From Glaciimonas sp. PAMC28666 (GTDB lineage Bacteria; Pseudomonadota; Gammaproteobacteria; Burkholderiales; Burkholderiaceae_D): DNA of 64,000 nt. This document shows positions 1-8,918 of the stretch, in pieces. The translations under genes and the position numbers were made by a program. Location of the stretch: the NCBI RefSeq assembly GCF_016917355.1, contig NZ_CP070304.1:2108001-2172000 (forward strand), in the 5' to 3' direction. The notes beneath the pieces are model-generated. The model had not been told where the DNA came from. It did not search any database and worked only from the letters and a program-made list of their open reading frames with translations. Every line of letters starts with the position of its first letter. The first letter of the stretch is position 1.

Positions 1-2
1 TC

Positions 3-1253
3 GGATACACAGCGAAAGTGGAAGACCTGCGCACGCGGGTGCGGCATTTTATGGATCAGCATATCCTGCCGCGTGTGCGCCAGTACAACGAGGAAGTCCA
101 CGCCGGTATCTTTCCGGTTTCGTTCATGGAAGAGCTGAAAGCGCAGGCGCAATCGGAAGGCTTGTGGAATTTGTTTTTGCCCCATCTGCAAGATGGAGAG
201 CCGGGTACTGGCTTGAGTAATATCGAATACGCCCCACTCGCAGAAATCATGGGCCGCATCAGTTGGGCCTCGGAAGTGTTCAATTGCAGTGCGCCGGATA
301 CCGGCAACATGGAATTGCTGCACATGTTTGCTAATCCTGCGCAACGCGAGCAATGGTTATTGCCGTTGCTGCATGGCAAAATCCGATCGGCTTTTGCCAT
401 GACCGAGCCGGAGGTTGGATCGTCCGATGCCACCAACGTCACCACCACCATTCAACGCGACGGTGACGATTACGTGATCAATGGTCGTAAATGGTTCATC
501 ACCAATGCGGCGCATCCGACTTGCACCATTTTCATTCTGATGGGCAAGACTGATCCTGAAGCTGACCCGCATCACCAGCAGAGCATGGTTCTGATTCCCC
601 GGGAGACTGCCGGGGTTGAGATCATGCGTAACATTGACATCATGAATCATCATGCGCCGGAGGGACATTGCGAGATTGTCTTCCGAAATGTGCGTATTCC
701 TGTCAGCAATTTGCTGGGTGAGGAGGGCAGTGGTTTTGCGCTGGCGCAGGCACGGTTGGGGCCAGGCCGGATTCATCACTGCATGCGCTCCATCGGCGCG
801 GCGGAGCTGGCGTTGGAGTTAATGATCGAGCGTGCGCAGGAGCGCAAGACTTTTGGGAAGTTTTTACATCAGCACGGCATCGTTTCTGAGTGGATTGCGC
901 GTTCGCGCATTGAGATCGATCAAGCCCGTTTGCTGGTGTTGAAAACAGCATGGATGATTGATAGCGTGGGCGCCAAGGCGGCCCGCAAGGAAATTTCGAT
1001 GATTAAGGCGCTGGTGCCCACCGTGCACACGACGGTGTGTGATCGTGCCATGCAAACTTTCGGTGCGATGGGCATCAGCCCTGACACGCCGCTGGCCGAC
1101 CATTGGACCTGGGGACGCGCGCTGCGTTACGCAGACGGTCCCGATGAAGTGCATTTACAATCGATTGCACGTATGGAAATTAAAAATAGCCAGAAAACTC
1201 CGGGCGCTACGGCTGCTTATCTGACGCCGCCTGAACGCCTGCCGATAGCTTAA
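3..1253 (+). CDS. Acyl-CoA dehydrogenase, ACAD10/11-like (5' end cut off)
   Basis: FAD-dependent acyl-CoA dehydrogenase that would introduce the alpha,beta double bond into an acyl-CoA. Seen: the full acyl-CoA dehydrogenase fold order, with an N-terminal helical part, the FAD/substrate segment around FAMTEPEVGSSDATN, the middle beta domain, and a C-terminal helical domain with QERKTFGK and RYADGPDEVH. The first GTG is at position 18, but the frame is open to the window edge and the residues before it (GYTAK) fit the family N-terminus, so the real start probably lies outside the window. Known: the ACAD10/11-like subgroup is often encoded next to an APH-type phosphotransferase, which could be just upstream. 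The stop overlaps the stop of the convergent membrane-protein gene by a few bases. Substrate unknown. Confidence 0.9.
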   Translation, partial: GYTAKVEDLRTRVRHFMDQHILPRVRQYNEEVHAGIFPVSFMEELKAQAQSEGLWNLFLPHLQDGEPGTGLSNIEYAPLAEIMGRISWASEVFNCSAPDTGNMELLHMFANPAQREQWLLPLLHGKIRSAFAMTEPEVGSSDATNVTTTIQRDGDDYVINGRKWFITNAAHPTCTIFILMGKTDPEADPHHQQSMVLIPRETAGVEIMRNIDIMNHHAPEGHCEIVFRNVRIPVSNLLGEEGSGFALAQARLGPGRIHHCMRSIGAAELALELMIERAQERKTFGKFLHQHGIVSEWIARSRIEIDQARLLVLKTAWMIDSVGAKAARKEISMIKALVPTVHTTVCDRAMQTFGAMGISPDTPLADHWTWGRALRYADGPDEVHLQSIARMEIKNSQKTPGATAAYLTPPERLPIA

Positions 1254-1798
1254 AAAGGTTCGGAAATACGCAGGCCTGTCGCTTTGGCAATGGCCTGCGT
1301 AGAACCGGAAGCGGCATTTTTTTTGCCGCCCTTGCGCTCCGCCAACCATAGCAGTACGACTGCCACCGAAGAAAATACCCAATAATCAACCGGCACCGGC
1401 CCCAGCCAGTGTTTGTGCCACGGCACGTCCGCCGGATTGAAGCGACCGAGACCAAACGCGGGATTAATCAGGAACCAGAGCCAGTCTTCGCTAATCCAGA
1501 ACAACATGACGCAAGCCAGGATGCGCGCTTCTGCGCGCCAGTCCCAACGTCCATTGAACCAGATCGGATAATGAAACATCAATGCGATGAAGGGGAATAT
1601 CCAGGCATGGTAGCCGGTCATGGCGCGACCGCCCCAAAAGATGTCGAGTAGCCAGTGATGCTCGATGCGCCAGGTGGGCAAATTGGCAGCCCATCCCGCG
1701 CCACCTTCTATCTGTATTTCTACATTGGCAAAAAAATACGCCATCAGCGTGGTCCATACGAGCATGCCCATCAGGCGACGAAATTGTGTCAAGGGCAT
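1250..1798 (-). CDS. Small integral membrane protein of unknown function
   Basis: I do not recognise the family. The protein of about 182 residues is Trp-rich, with four to five hydrophobic segments: near the N-terminus (LVWTTLMAYFFANVEIQI), around YHAWIFPFIALMFHYPIW, ILACVMLFWISEDWLWF, and VFSSVAVVLLWLAE. It ends in a short basic, Ser/Ala-rich tail. Start: an ATG at 1798, or a TTG at 1804 whose bases overlap the TGA of the upstream glycosyltransferase gene (1801-1803). Either way the two genes are transcribed together and probably coupled in translation. Inference: it may act with the glycosyltransferase in the membrane (lipid substrate handling or transport), but only the gene order supports this. 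The 3' end overlaps the convergent acyl-CoA dehydrogenase gene. Confidence 0.75.
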   Translation of the reverse strand: MPLTQFRRLMGMLVWTTLMAYFFANVEIQIEGGAGWAANLPTWRIEHHWLLDIFWGGRAMTGYHAWIFPFIALMFHYPIWFNGRWDWRAEARILACVMLFWISEDWLWFLINPAFGLGRFNPADVPWHKHWLGPVPVDYWVFSSVAVVLLWLAERKGGKKNAASGSTQAIAKATGLRISEPF

Positions 1799-1800
1799 GG

Positions 1801-3039
1801 TCAATGTGCCTGCAGGCAGGATGTTTGAACGGGCGGGAGTAGGGTAAATGTTGGCAGCACGGGCGCGCCTTGCTGCCGGTCAAGGTGGCTGAAAACGATA
1901 CTCAACACCGCCAGACCGGCGTGCGGACGGCCTAGTGCGTGACATCGTTGGCGTAGTTGCGCTAACAAATGCGGTTGCTGTAGCAACATTTGCAGACGAT
2001 AACTGAGCGCGGTCAAGTCAACGGCTTTCAACGCCGCGCCTTGTTCCAGCAAATAATCAGCGTTGCGTTCCTCCTGTCCCGGTATCGGCGAATGGATAAT
2101 CATCGGCACCCCGATGGCAAGGCATTCGGAAGTCGTCAGACCGCCGGGCTTGGTAATGACCAGATCGGCGCAGGCCATCAACTTTTCAACCTCATGTGAA
2201 AATCCGCAAGCCTTCAGACGCTGGGGATGCCGGGCGGCAATTTGTTGAAGACTGTTCAACAACTCTATATTTTTGCCAGCCAACGCTACGAGCTGAAAAT
2301 CTCTCTCTAAACCGTTACCTTTGATGGCCAATAAACTTTCTACCGTTTTATCGAGCTCGCCAATGCCTGCGCCGCCTGACATCAGAAGAACAATCGGACG
2401 CAGCGGATCCAATCCGAACCTGGCCGCGCATGTCGCACGACGCAATTCTTGTGAGAAGGCTGGCATCACAGGAATGCCGGTGACATAGATCGAGGTGGCG
2501 GGAATCGCTTTGGCGCGCATGCGGAAGGCGATTTCTTCGCTGGCGGCAAAATAGCCTTTCATCTGCGGTTGCAACCACATGCTGTGAAGGTCAAAGTCTG
2601 TCACCTGCACCCATACCGGACAGGCGAGACGCTGATTGCTGATTTCTCGCGAGAGCATCTCGGCTGGTAGAAAATGTGTGCAAATAATGGCATCGGGCGC
2701 GTAATGGTTGACGGCAGCGCGTAATTTTCGGGTGCTGACACGCTCCATCATTCGGCGCAGCTTCTGCATCGTCGCATCGGGATGTGCACAGTCGCTTTTT
2801 TGATAGACGTAACCCCACACCGTGGGATGGCGATTGACAAGATGGAGGTAAAAGTCGGTGTAAATTGCGCGGAAACCGGCAGAAACATATGCCATCGCAT
2901 CCCAATGCACGATGTCGATGTCGGGATATCCTGTCGCATAAGCTTTTAACGCTTCCGCTGCGCGCGTGTGTCCAGCGCCCGCTGAAACACTTAACAACAA
3001 GATCTTGCGTCGTTTTGTCGCGGATGTGGTGCTATTAAT
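1801..3039 (-). CDS. MGDG-synthase-like processive glycolipid glycosyltransferase
   Basis: Glycosyltransferase (GT28, MurG fold) related to plant and bacterial monogalactosyl-/glucosyl-diacylglycerol synthases, expected to transfer sugar from UDP-sugar to a diacylglycerol-type lipid at the membrane. Seen: N-terminal LSVSAGAGHTRAAEAL, typical of the MGDG synthase N-domain, and a C-terminal GT28 domain with LLMSGGAGIGELDK, LITKPGGLTTSECLAIGVPM and the PGQEERNADYL donor-binding region. Start: the first conventional codons (TTG at 3003 and 3000) would remove the conserved K-R-x-x-K-I-L strand and have no Shine-Dalgarno sequence. In frame at 3037-3039 there is an ATT preceded by GGAG with 6-nt spacing, so I extend to 3039 (about 412 residues). 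Coupled to the downstream membrane-protein gene. Sugar and acceptor cannot be told from sequence. Confidence 0.8.
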   Translation of the reverse strand: MNSTTSATKRRKILLLSVSAGAGHTRAAEALKAYATGYPDIDIVHWDAMAYVSAGFRAIYTDFYLHLVNRHPTVWGYVYQKSDCAHPDATMQKLRRMMERVSTRKLRAAVNHYAPDAIICTHFLPAEMLSREISNQRLACPVWVQVTDFDLHSMWLQPQMKGYFAASEEIAFRMRAKAIPATSIYVTGIPVMPAFSQELRRATCAARFGLDPLRPIVLLMSGGAGIGELDKTVESLLAIKGNGLERDFQLVALAGKNIELLNSLQQIAARHPQRLKACGFSHEVEKLMACADLVITKPGGLTTSECLAIGVPMIIHSPIPGQEERNADYLLEQGAALKAVDLTALSYRLQMLLQQPHLLAQLRQRCHALGRPHAGLAVLSIVFSHLDRQQGAPVLPTFTLLPPVQTSCLQAH

Positions 3040-3280
3040 GGTTAACTCCGGCTATAGCTATTAAGGCGCTCATTACACAGTTCAGCTTGGCGGCCACTGA
3101 ATTTTTTATAGTTTACCTGCGGTTTATGTCAGGAATGTGAACATCAGGATGGTTCATGTCGCAATTGTTCGAGAGCAATAAATGGTCGTGGCGTAGAATC
3201 TGTTGCCGTTACCATTCGCCACATTCGCCATGCAATTTGCCGTGTGCGTTAAAACCAATTGAATAGCAGGAAGCAGAACC

Positions 3281-4180
3281 ATGTCCACGCAACACAAACC
3301 CCTGGATGGCCTCGCCATCAGTCTGATGCTCTTATTGTGTGTGTGCTGGGGTTTTCAGCAGGTGGCCGTCAAACTGGCTTTACCTGTGATGCCGTCGACG
3401 TTGCAGATTGCGTTGCGTTCGGGCGGTGCGGCATTGCTGGTGTGTTTTTTCATGCTTTGGCGCGGCGAGGGGTTTTCTCTGCGTGACGGGACTTTTTGGC
3501 CCGGCTTGGTAGCCGGGGCGTTATTCGCCGGTGAGTTTCTCTGCGTCTCGATCGGCCTGAATTACACGACGGCGTCACACATGTCGGTATTTCTATACAG
3601 CGCGCCCATTTTTACAGTGCTGGCGCTGCATTGGCTGGTGCCGGGGGAAGGCCTGGGGAGAATGCAATGGTGTGGTGTGCTAACGGCTTTCGTCGGCATC
3701 GTGGTTGCGTTAGCGGCTGGATTTTTTGACGGCGAGGCAACATGGGCGAGCCTGCTGGGTGATGCGCTGGGGCTGGCGGCGGCGCTGTTTTGGGGAGCAA
3801 CCATTATTGTGATCAAAACCACTTGTCTGTCGACCGCTCCAGCCAGCAAGACCTTGTTGTATCAACTCGTCATAGCGACTGGATTACTACTAGGGTTTGC
3901 TCTAGCGACCGGTCAGGCATCGATCGGGACCATGACCGCCGTCACCTGGTCAAGCTTATTGTTTCAGACGGTTGTGATTGCTTTCGCCACTTTTTTGACA
4001 TGGTTCTGGATGTTGCGGCGCTATCTGGCCTCCCGCTTATCGGTCTTTTCGTTTTTGACCCCGCTATTTGGGGTTGGTTTTGGCGTGTTATTGCTCAACG
4101 ATCCGGTGGGTTTGCCGTTTGCGATCGGGGCGATATTAGTGCTGTTGGGGATTGTGATGGTGAATCAGCGACGGTATTAA
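3281..4180 (+). CDS. EamA/DMT-superfamily transporter
   Basis: Inner-membrane drug/metabolite transporter of 299 residues with about ten hydrophobic segments arranged as two EamA repeats of five. Seen: the N-terminal segment SLMLLLCVCWGFQQVAVK and the second-repeat entry LGLAAALFWGATIIVIK both have the family W-G-x-x pattern, and the C-terminus ends in a long hydrophobic helix (AIGAILVLLGIVMV). The ATG is preceded by AGGAAG. Known: members export amino acids, nucleosides or metabolites, and the substrate is not predictable from the family alone. It stands alone on the plus strand, divergent from the glycosyltransferase gene and convergent with the nitroreductase gene. Confidence 0.88.
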   Translation: MSTQHKPLDGLAISLMLLLCVCWGFQQVAVKLALPVMPSTLQIALRSGGAALLVCFFMLWRGEGFSLRDGTFWPGLVAGALFAGEFLCVSIGLNYTTASHMSVFLYSAPIFTVLALHWLVPGEGLGRMQWCGVLTAFVGIVVALAAGFFDGEATWASLLGDALGLAAALFWGATIIVIKTTCLSTAPASKTLLYQLVIATGLLLGFALATGQASIGTMTAVTWSSLLFQTVVIAFATFLTWFWMLRRYLASRLSVFSFLTPLFGVGFGVLLLNDPVGLPFAIGAILVLLGIVMVNQRRY

Positions 4181-4222
4181 CGCCGCAGAATGCAAGCCGC
4201 TCCTGCGGTGCGTACACTACCA

Positions 4223-4271
4223 AGTGAAGGGCAACAGGGGACCGATGAAGCCTCCCACTTGCCCCTTCACT
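4223..4271. other. Long hairpin between convergent genes
   Basis: AGTGAAGGGCAA at 4223-4234 pairs with TTGCCCCTTCACT at 4259-4271 (12 bp with one bulge and a 24-nt loop). It lies between the convergent EamA and nitroreductase genes and could end both transcripts, but no T-run follows on either strand, so it is not a classical rho-independent terminator. Confidence 0.45.
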
Positions 4272-4281
4272 CTAAGTCGAG

Positions 4282-4878
4282 TTAGGCTTTGAACGTGCCT
4301 TCCGACACTAATGCTGTCAGCGGCAAGCGCGGACTCGGTGCTTCTTTTTCTTGCAAACCGGCTGGCAGCATGGCTTTGTCACCGATTTTGCCAATAGCAA
4401 TCGCTGCTTCGATAGCAATATTTTCAGGTATCGCTAGTTCAACCCGTGTTTTTTCCTTGTCGAAACCGGCCATGCCGTGTGCATGCCAGCCCGACAGACT
4501 CGCTTGCAATGCCAAATAGCCCCAGGCTGATCCGGCGTCGAACGAATGGGTTGGCGCTGGCTTTTCTTCCGTCGATCCCGGTGCTGCGAACGTTGTTTTT
4601 GATAAAACTATCACCAACGCGGAAGACTTTTCAGCCCAACTGCGGTTAAAGTCGTTCAACAGTCCTAGCAATTTATCCCAATGGGGTGTGCCGCGACGTG
4701 CAAATACGAAGCGCCATGGTTGAGAATTGTAGGATGACGGCGCCCAGCGAGCTGCTTCCAGAATGCTGAAAAGCTCTTGTTCCGAGATTTCATCATTGGT
4801 ATAAGCACGTGGTGACCAGCGATTGATAAATTGCGGATCGATGGGGTGGTCGGTAACGCGTGCGGTTGAATCGGACAT
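4282..4878 (-). CDS. Nitroreductase-family flavoprotein
   Basis: FMN-dependent NAD(P)H oxidoreductase of the nitroreductase superfamily, 198 residues, cytoplasmic. Seen: N-terminal RWSPRAYTNDEIS with the R-S-x-R-x-(F/Y) FMN-phosphate contact, ARWAPSSYNSQPWRFVFA (the A-P-S-x-x-N-x-Q-P-W motif), and the C-terminal glycine-containing AIAIGKIGD. Known: family members reduce quinones, nitroaromatics or flavins and act as dimers. The length is normal. The ATG is preceded by AGGAG. It stands alone, and the physiological substrate is not predictable. Confidence 0.9.
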   Translation of the reverse strand: MSDSTARVTDHPIDPQFINRWSPRAYTNDEISEQELFSILEAARWAPSSYNSQPWRFVFARRGTPHWDKLLGLLNDFNRSWAEKSSALVIVLSKTTFAAPGSTEEKPAPTHSFDAGSAWGYLALQASLSGWHAHGMAGFDKEKTRVELAIPENIAIEAAIAIGKIGDKAMLPAGLQEKEAPSPRLPLTALVSEGTFKA

Positions 4879-5250
4879 ACAAACTCCTGTTAGGGTGAGG
4901 CAAATAGATATCAGATCGGCGGCTGCAGAGCACGGGAATCGCGAGGACCATCATTAGGGTTGGCACGGACATAATTGCGAATCATAAAGGTCCTGCGGTC
5001 CCCAACAGGACCGCTAATCGCCAGAATTTTCTGGCAGGTTGCCATCTTATCAGCAGTTTTTAATGCGTGCAGATCGCGTCGAATTTAGCCCCAAGGTGTT
5101 TGTTTGATGAGGTTCTCAATTGTAGCGAAGCGGAAATTGGCCGCTTAGCCGGTATAATCGGTCGACTTAGATGCTGAATTAACGCAAATTAATTCGGGAC
5201 ATTAATCCCATCATTTCGGTCGGCTAACCGATCCACTGAACGGAAATTCC
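4879..5250. other. Intergenic region upstream of argS and the nitroreductase gene
   Basis: No credible gene. It holds the divergent promoters of the nitroreductase gene and argS. Visible structures are an inverted repeat GCGGTCC/GGACCGC at 4995-5001 and 5008-5014, and a near-perfect palindrome CCAGAATTTTCTGG at 5021-5034. Their roles are unknown. The DNA becomes AT-rich over the last 100 bases before argS, as expected for a promoter. Confidence 0.5.
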
Positions 5251-7017
5251 ATGCTTGCGCAACAAAAACAACAGATTATCGACCTCTTCACCACCGCACT
5301 GCAGCCGATTATTGTTGGCACGGACCTACACCCAACTGTCACGTTAGAGCGTCCGCGTGACCCGGCACATGGCGACATCGCTTGTAACATTGCTATGCAA
5401 CTGGCGAAGGCGCTGAAAAAAAATCCGCGTGAACTGGCGCAAACGCTGGTTGCTGCCGTGATGGCTAATCCTTCCCATGTTGCCGTGATTGCATCCGCAG
5501 ACATCGCGGGCCCCGGCTTTATCAATTTACGCCTGACGGCCGCTGCCAGGCAGGAAGTGGTCAAACTAGTATTGCAACAGGGAAATGCGTTCGGCAAAAG
5601 TAACGTCGGCGAAGGTAAAAAAGTATTGGTTGAATTTGTTTCCGCAAATCCAACGGGGCCGTTGCACGTCGGTCATGGACGCCAGGGCGCGCTGGGTGAC
5701 GCCATGTCATCGTTGTTTCAGACGCAAGGTTACGACGTCACGCGTGAGTTTTATTACAACGACGCTGGTGTGCAGATTGCAACATTAGCCACCTCAGTTC
5801 AAGCCCGCGCTAAAGACCTGAAACCCGGCGACACCGATTGGCCCGAGTCGGCCTATAACGGTGATTATATTGCAGATATTGCACGCGATTTTCTTGCGAA
5901 GAAGACCGTCGAAGCGAGTGACGGCGAGCCGGTTACGGCCAGCGGCGATCTGAACGATATTGAATCGATCCGCAAGTTCGCCGTGACTTATCTGCGCCGC
6001 GAGCAGGATCTGGATTTGCAGGCGTTTGGCGTGAAGTTTGACAACTATTACCTTGAATCGTCGCTGTATAAAGACGGCAAGGTAAACAATGCTGTCGAGA
6101 CCCTGATCGCAGCCGGAAAAACCTACGAACTGGATGGCGCCCTATGGTTGCGCACCACCGACTACGGTGATGACAAAGATCGGGTGATGAAGAAATCGGA
6201 TGGTACGTATACCTATTTCGTACCGGACGTGGCCTACCATATTGTCAAGTGGCAACGCGGCTTCGGTAAGGTGATCAACGTTCAGGGCAGCGATCATCAC
6301 GGCACGATCGCCCGTGTCCGCGCTGGCTTGCAAGCGGTTAATGCGGGCATTCCACAGGGTTATCCGGATTACGTTCTGCATAAAATGGTCACCGTCATGA
6401 AAAACGGCGAGGAAGTGAAAATTTCCAAGCGCGCCGGTTCTTACGTCACGGTGCGCGACCTGATCGAGTGGTCATCTGGCGATGCGGTGGCACCGGACGG
6501 TTCCCGCGATTTGACGCGTGGTCGCGATGCCGTGCGGTTCTTCCTGATTTCCCGCAAGGCGGATACTGAATTCGTATTCGATGTTGACCTGGCGTTGTCG
6601 CAATCCGACGAAAATCCCGTGTATTACGTACAAATGGCGCATGCGCGGATCTGTTCGGTGCTGGCACAATGGGACGGCGATGAGTCGACGTTGGGTGGAG
6701 TTGATCTGAGTTTACTGACGGCACCCCGCGAAGCCTCATTGATGGCAAAGCTTGCTGCCTACCCGGATATGCTGGAGCACGCGTTGGAAGAGCTGGGCCC
6801 GCATCAGGTCGCGTTCTATTTGCGGGATCTGGCCGGTGAACTCCATAGCTATTACAATGCTGAACGTGTACTGGTTGACGACGCTGCGCTCAAGTTGGCG
6901 CGTCTGGCGTTGATGGTGGCAACGCGTCAGGTGCTGCGCAACGGGATGGCATTGATTGGTATTTCAGCACCGAATCGCATGTTGCGCGATCCGGTCGAGA
7001 TTGTTGCGGAAAGCTAA
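5251..7017 (+). CDS. argS: Arginyl-tRNA synthetase
   Basis: Class I aminoacyl-tRNA synthetase that charges tRNA-Arg with arginine in an ATP-dependent reaction requiring bound tRNA. Seen: an N-terminal additional (tRNA D-loop-binding) domain at residues 1-115, the HIGH-type motif HVGHG at about 139-143 within [15 protein letters not shown], a catalytic core with [12 protein letters not shown], a degenerate KMSKS region ([12 protein letters not shown]), and a C-terminal DALR anticodon-binding domain. 588 residues is normal. The start has GGAA before ATTCC-ATG. It heads the argS - SPOR - dsbA - SDR block, an order I associate with Burkholderiales. Confidence 0.97.
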   Translation: MLAQQKQQIIDLFTTALQPIIVGTDLHPTVTLERPRDPAHGDIACNIAMQLAKALKKNPRELAQTLVAAVMANPSHVAVIASADIAGPGFINLRLTAAARQEVVKLVLQQGNAFGKSNVGEGKKVLVEFVSANPTGPLHVGHGRQGALGDAMSSLFQTQGYDVTREFYYNDAGVQIATLATSVQARAKDLKPGDTDWPESAYNGDYIADIARDFLAKKTVEASDGEPVTASGDLNDIESIRKFAVTYLRREQDLDLQAFGVKFDNYYLESSLYKDGKVNNAVETLIAAGKTYELDGALWLRTTDYGDDKDRVMKKSDGTYTYFVPDVAYHIVKWQRGFGKVINVQGSDHHGTIARVRAGLQAVNAGIPQGYPDYVLHKMVTVMKNGEEVKISKRAGSYVTVRDLIEWSSGDAVAPDGSRDLTRGRDAVRFFLISRKADTEFVFDVDLALSQSDENPVYYVQMAHARICSVLAQWDGDESTLGGVDLSLLTAPREASLMAKLAAYPDMLEHALEELGPHQVAFYLRDLAGELHSYYNAERVLVDDAALKLARLALMVATRQVLRNGMALIGISAPNRMLRDPVEIVAES

Positions 7018-7139
7018 GACGGTATTCGGTGTTAGTCTGTTTTCGATCGCGGTGAATTGCTGGATCTAAGACAGATGCGGATTGAATTTAAAAGCACATC
7101 TAATCGCATCAAATCTCATGTAACGAGGGACGTGGAAGT

Positions 7140-7847
7140 ATGAGCAAAATTAACAAACGCAAAAAAAAGCAAGCTGGCGGTACATTGGTCGGTGTGATTC
7201 TCGGCCTGATTGTTGGTTTGGCGATTGCGGTGGTTGTCGCGATCATGATTACCAAAACGCCAACCCCATTCACAAACAAAGCCCCTAAGGTAGATAAGCC
7301 TTCGGACATCATCACTGCACCGGAGCAACTGTCCGATCCCAACAAACCGCTTTACGGTAACCGTGGTCAGGCCTCCACTCCCGCGATCGCAGCGACTCCT
7401 GCAACTCCTGCTACTTCGGCCCCGCTGGCGATCCCGGATCGTACCGTTAATCCGGTAGTAGTCCCGCCGACGGCCCCGGATCTGATCGGTCAAAAGATTC
7501 AGGAAAAGCAGCAGGAAGCCAAAGCTCCGATCATTGATAAGACGACTTCGGATAAAGCCAAAAAAGCCGCTTCCGACATTGCGACCGCCAAGACCGACAA
7601 TGCGGATGATCACTGGATTTACTACCTGCAAATAGGTGCCTTCCGCGAACAGGCAGAAGCGGAAAGTGCACGCGCCCGATTAGCTTTGCAGGGTTTCGAA
7701 GCGCGGGTCAGCGAACGACCGTCCGACAATGGCTCTTTATATCGGGTGCGCATTGGTTCATTTAGTAGCCTCGATACAATGAACCGTATGCGTAGTAAGT
7801 TGTCTGATAGTGGCATTAGTACCGCTGTAGTGCGTTCGGCAAAATAA
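7140..7847 (+). CDS. SPOR-domain cell-division protein, FtsN-like
   Basis: Bitopic inner-membrane protein of 235 residues, likely part of the divisome. Seen: a very basic cytoplasmic tail (KINKRKKKQ), one transmembrane helix at about residues 18-40 (LVGVILGLIVGLAIAVVVAIMI), a Pro/Ala/Thr-rich periplasmic linker with ATPATPATSAP, and a C-terminal SPOR domain at about 155-233 (YYLQIGAFREQAEAE ... YRVRIGSF). Known: SPOR domains bind denuded septal peptidoglycan, and FtsN triggers septal wall synthesis. The linker is shorter than in E. coli FtsN. Context: between argS and dsbA. Start ATG at 7140 with a purine-rich upstream (GAGGGACGTGGAAGT). Confidence 0.88.
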   Translation: MSKINKRKKKQAGGTLVGVILGLIVGLAIAVVVAIMITKTPTPFTNKAPKVDKPSDIITAPEQLSDPNKPLYGNRGQASTPAIAATPATPATSAPLAIPDRTVNPVVVPPTAPDLIGQKIQEKQQEAKAPIIDKTTSDKAKKAASDIATAKTDNADDHWIYYLQIGAFREQAEAESARARLALQGFEARVSERPSDNGSLYRVRIGSFSSLDTMNRMRSKLSDSGISTAVVRSAK

Positions 7848-7862
7848 AGCAGACGTTCGGAC

Positions 7863-7909
7863 CGACATCCTCCTCACCTTTGGTGATTAAAACGAGAGGA
7901 GGGATGTCG
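7863..7909 (+). other. GC-rich hairpin between the SPOR gene and dsbA
   Basis: CGACATCCTCCTC at 7863-7875 pairs with GAGGAGGGATGTCG at 7896-7909, with one bulged base and a 20-nt loop. It starts 15 nt after the SPOR-gene stop and is about 90 nt before dsbA. No T-run follows, so it may stabilise or process the upstream mRNA rather than terminate transcription. Confidence 0.5.
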
Positions 7910-7996
7910 AGATCAGAATGTTTGCAATATAATTTTTCAGCGCAATTTCTGACACTGGAAATTGCGCACTGTCTATCATTCGAATAAGGAATTTCT

Positions 7997-8710
7997 ATGC
8001 GTTTTTTGCAACGTGCAGTCGCCATCGTCGGCCTTAGTCTTACTCTTGGTTTCGTCGCCGCATCGGCGAGCGCTTCGCCTGCGGCTCCGGTCGCTGGCAC
8101 AGATTACAAAATCTTAGACACCGCGCAGCCTACCGATTCAGGCAAAAAAATTGAAGTGACCGAATTCTTCTGGTACAGCTGCCCGCATTGTTTCGCGCTG
8201 GAGCCGGAACTGGAACAATGGGTCGCCAAGCAAGGAGACAAGATCGATTTCAAACGGGTGCCTATTTCTTTTGATCCACGTTTTTTACCGCAACAAAAAC
8301 TGTATTACACGCTGGAAGTAATGGGCCAGGTCCCTGGAATGCATAAAAAGGTATTTGATGCGATTCATGTTCAGCACCAGCGCCTGGATACCGATGCAAC
8401 GATTCTTGATTTCGCGGTCAAGCAAGGCTTGAACAAAGCCAAGTTTACTGAGGTGTATAACTCGTTTGGCGTTCAATCCAAGGCGATGCGCGCAACGCAA
8501 CTGCAAAACGCCTATAAAATCGATGGCGTGCCGATGATTGCGATTGATGGTCGCTTCCTGACTGCGCCATCCATAGTCGGGACCGCGATGGGCAATGTCT
8601 CAGAGCCAGTATTGTTTGCTGCAACCTTGCAGGTGGTGGATTCCCTGATTGCCAAAGCGACTGCGGAAAAAAATAAAACACCTGCTCCTCCGGCACAGGC
8701 AAAAAAATAA
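7997..8710 (+). CDS. dsbA: Thiol:disulfide interchange protein DsbA
   Basis: Periplasmic oxidase that introduces disulfide bonds into exported proteins and is re-oxidised by DsbB. Seen: a signal peptide at about residues 1-27 (RFLQRAVAIVGLSLTLGFVAASASA), a thioredoxin fold with the active site CPHC at 62-65 within FFWYSCPHCFALEPE, a helical insertion, and the cis-proline loop GVPMIAIDG. The C-terminal tail is Lys/Pro-rich. 237 residues is slightly longer than E. coli DsbA. An AAGGAA ribosome-binding site lies before the ATG. Its position downstream of the SPOR gene is consistent with an envelope-biogenesis block. Confidence 0.95.
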   Translation: MRFLQRAVAIVGLSLTLGFVAASASASPAAPVAGTDYKILDTAQPTDSGKKIEVTEFFWYSCPHCFALEPELEQWVAKQGDKIDFKRVPISFDPRFLPQQKLYYTLEVMGQVPGMHKKVFDAIHVQHQRLDTDATILDFAVKQGLNKAKFTEVYNSFGVQSKAMRATQLQNAYKIDGVPMIAIDGRFLTAPSIVGTAMGNVSEPVLFAATLQVVDSLIAKATAEKNKTPAPPAQAKK

Positions 8711-8858
8711 ATCCGGCGATATCTGCTTACGTCTTCCATGGGTTAACCGATAGATATCATTAGTAACCCGGCGACGGTCCCCAAGTGCCAATCGCATTAA
8801 AGCGGTGTTTGGGCCTGCTGACAGGATCGCCACCCAGTCTTAAATAAGTTGTAAATAG

Positions 8859-8896
8859 TCCGCCCTTTCCATATCGGTAGAGGGCGGATTTTTTTT
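8859..8896 (+). terminator. Rho-independent terminator after dsbA
   Basis: TCCGCCCT at 8859-8866 pairs with AGGGCGGA at 8881-8888 (8 bp, 14-nt loop), followed by eight T residues at 8889-8896. It lies 150 nt after the dsbA stop and 22 nt before the SDR gene, so the SDR gene must have its own promoter or depend on read-through. Confidence 0.8.
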
Positions 8897-8918
8897 AGGA
8901 CACCTCTTAGGATATTTT

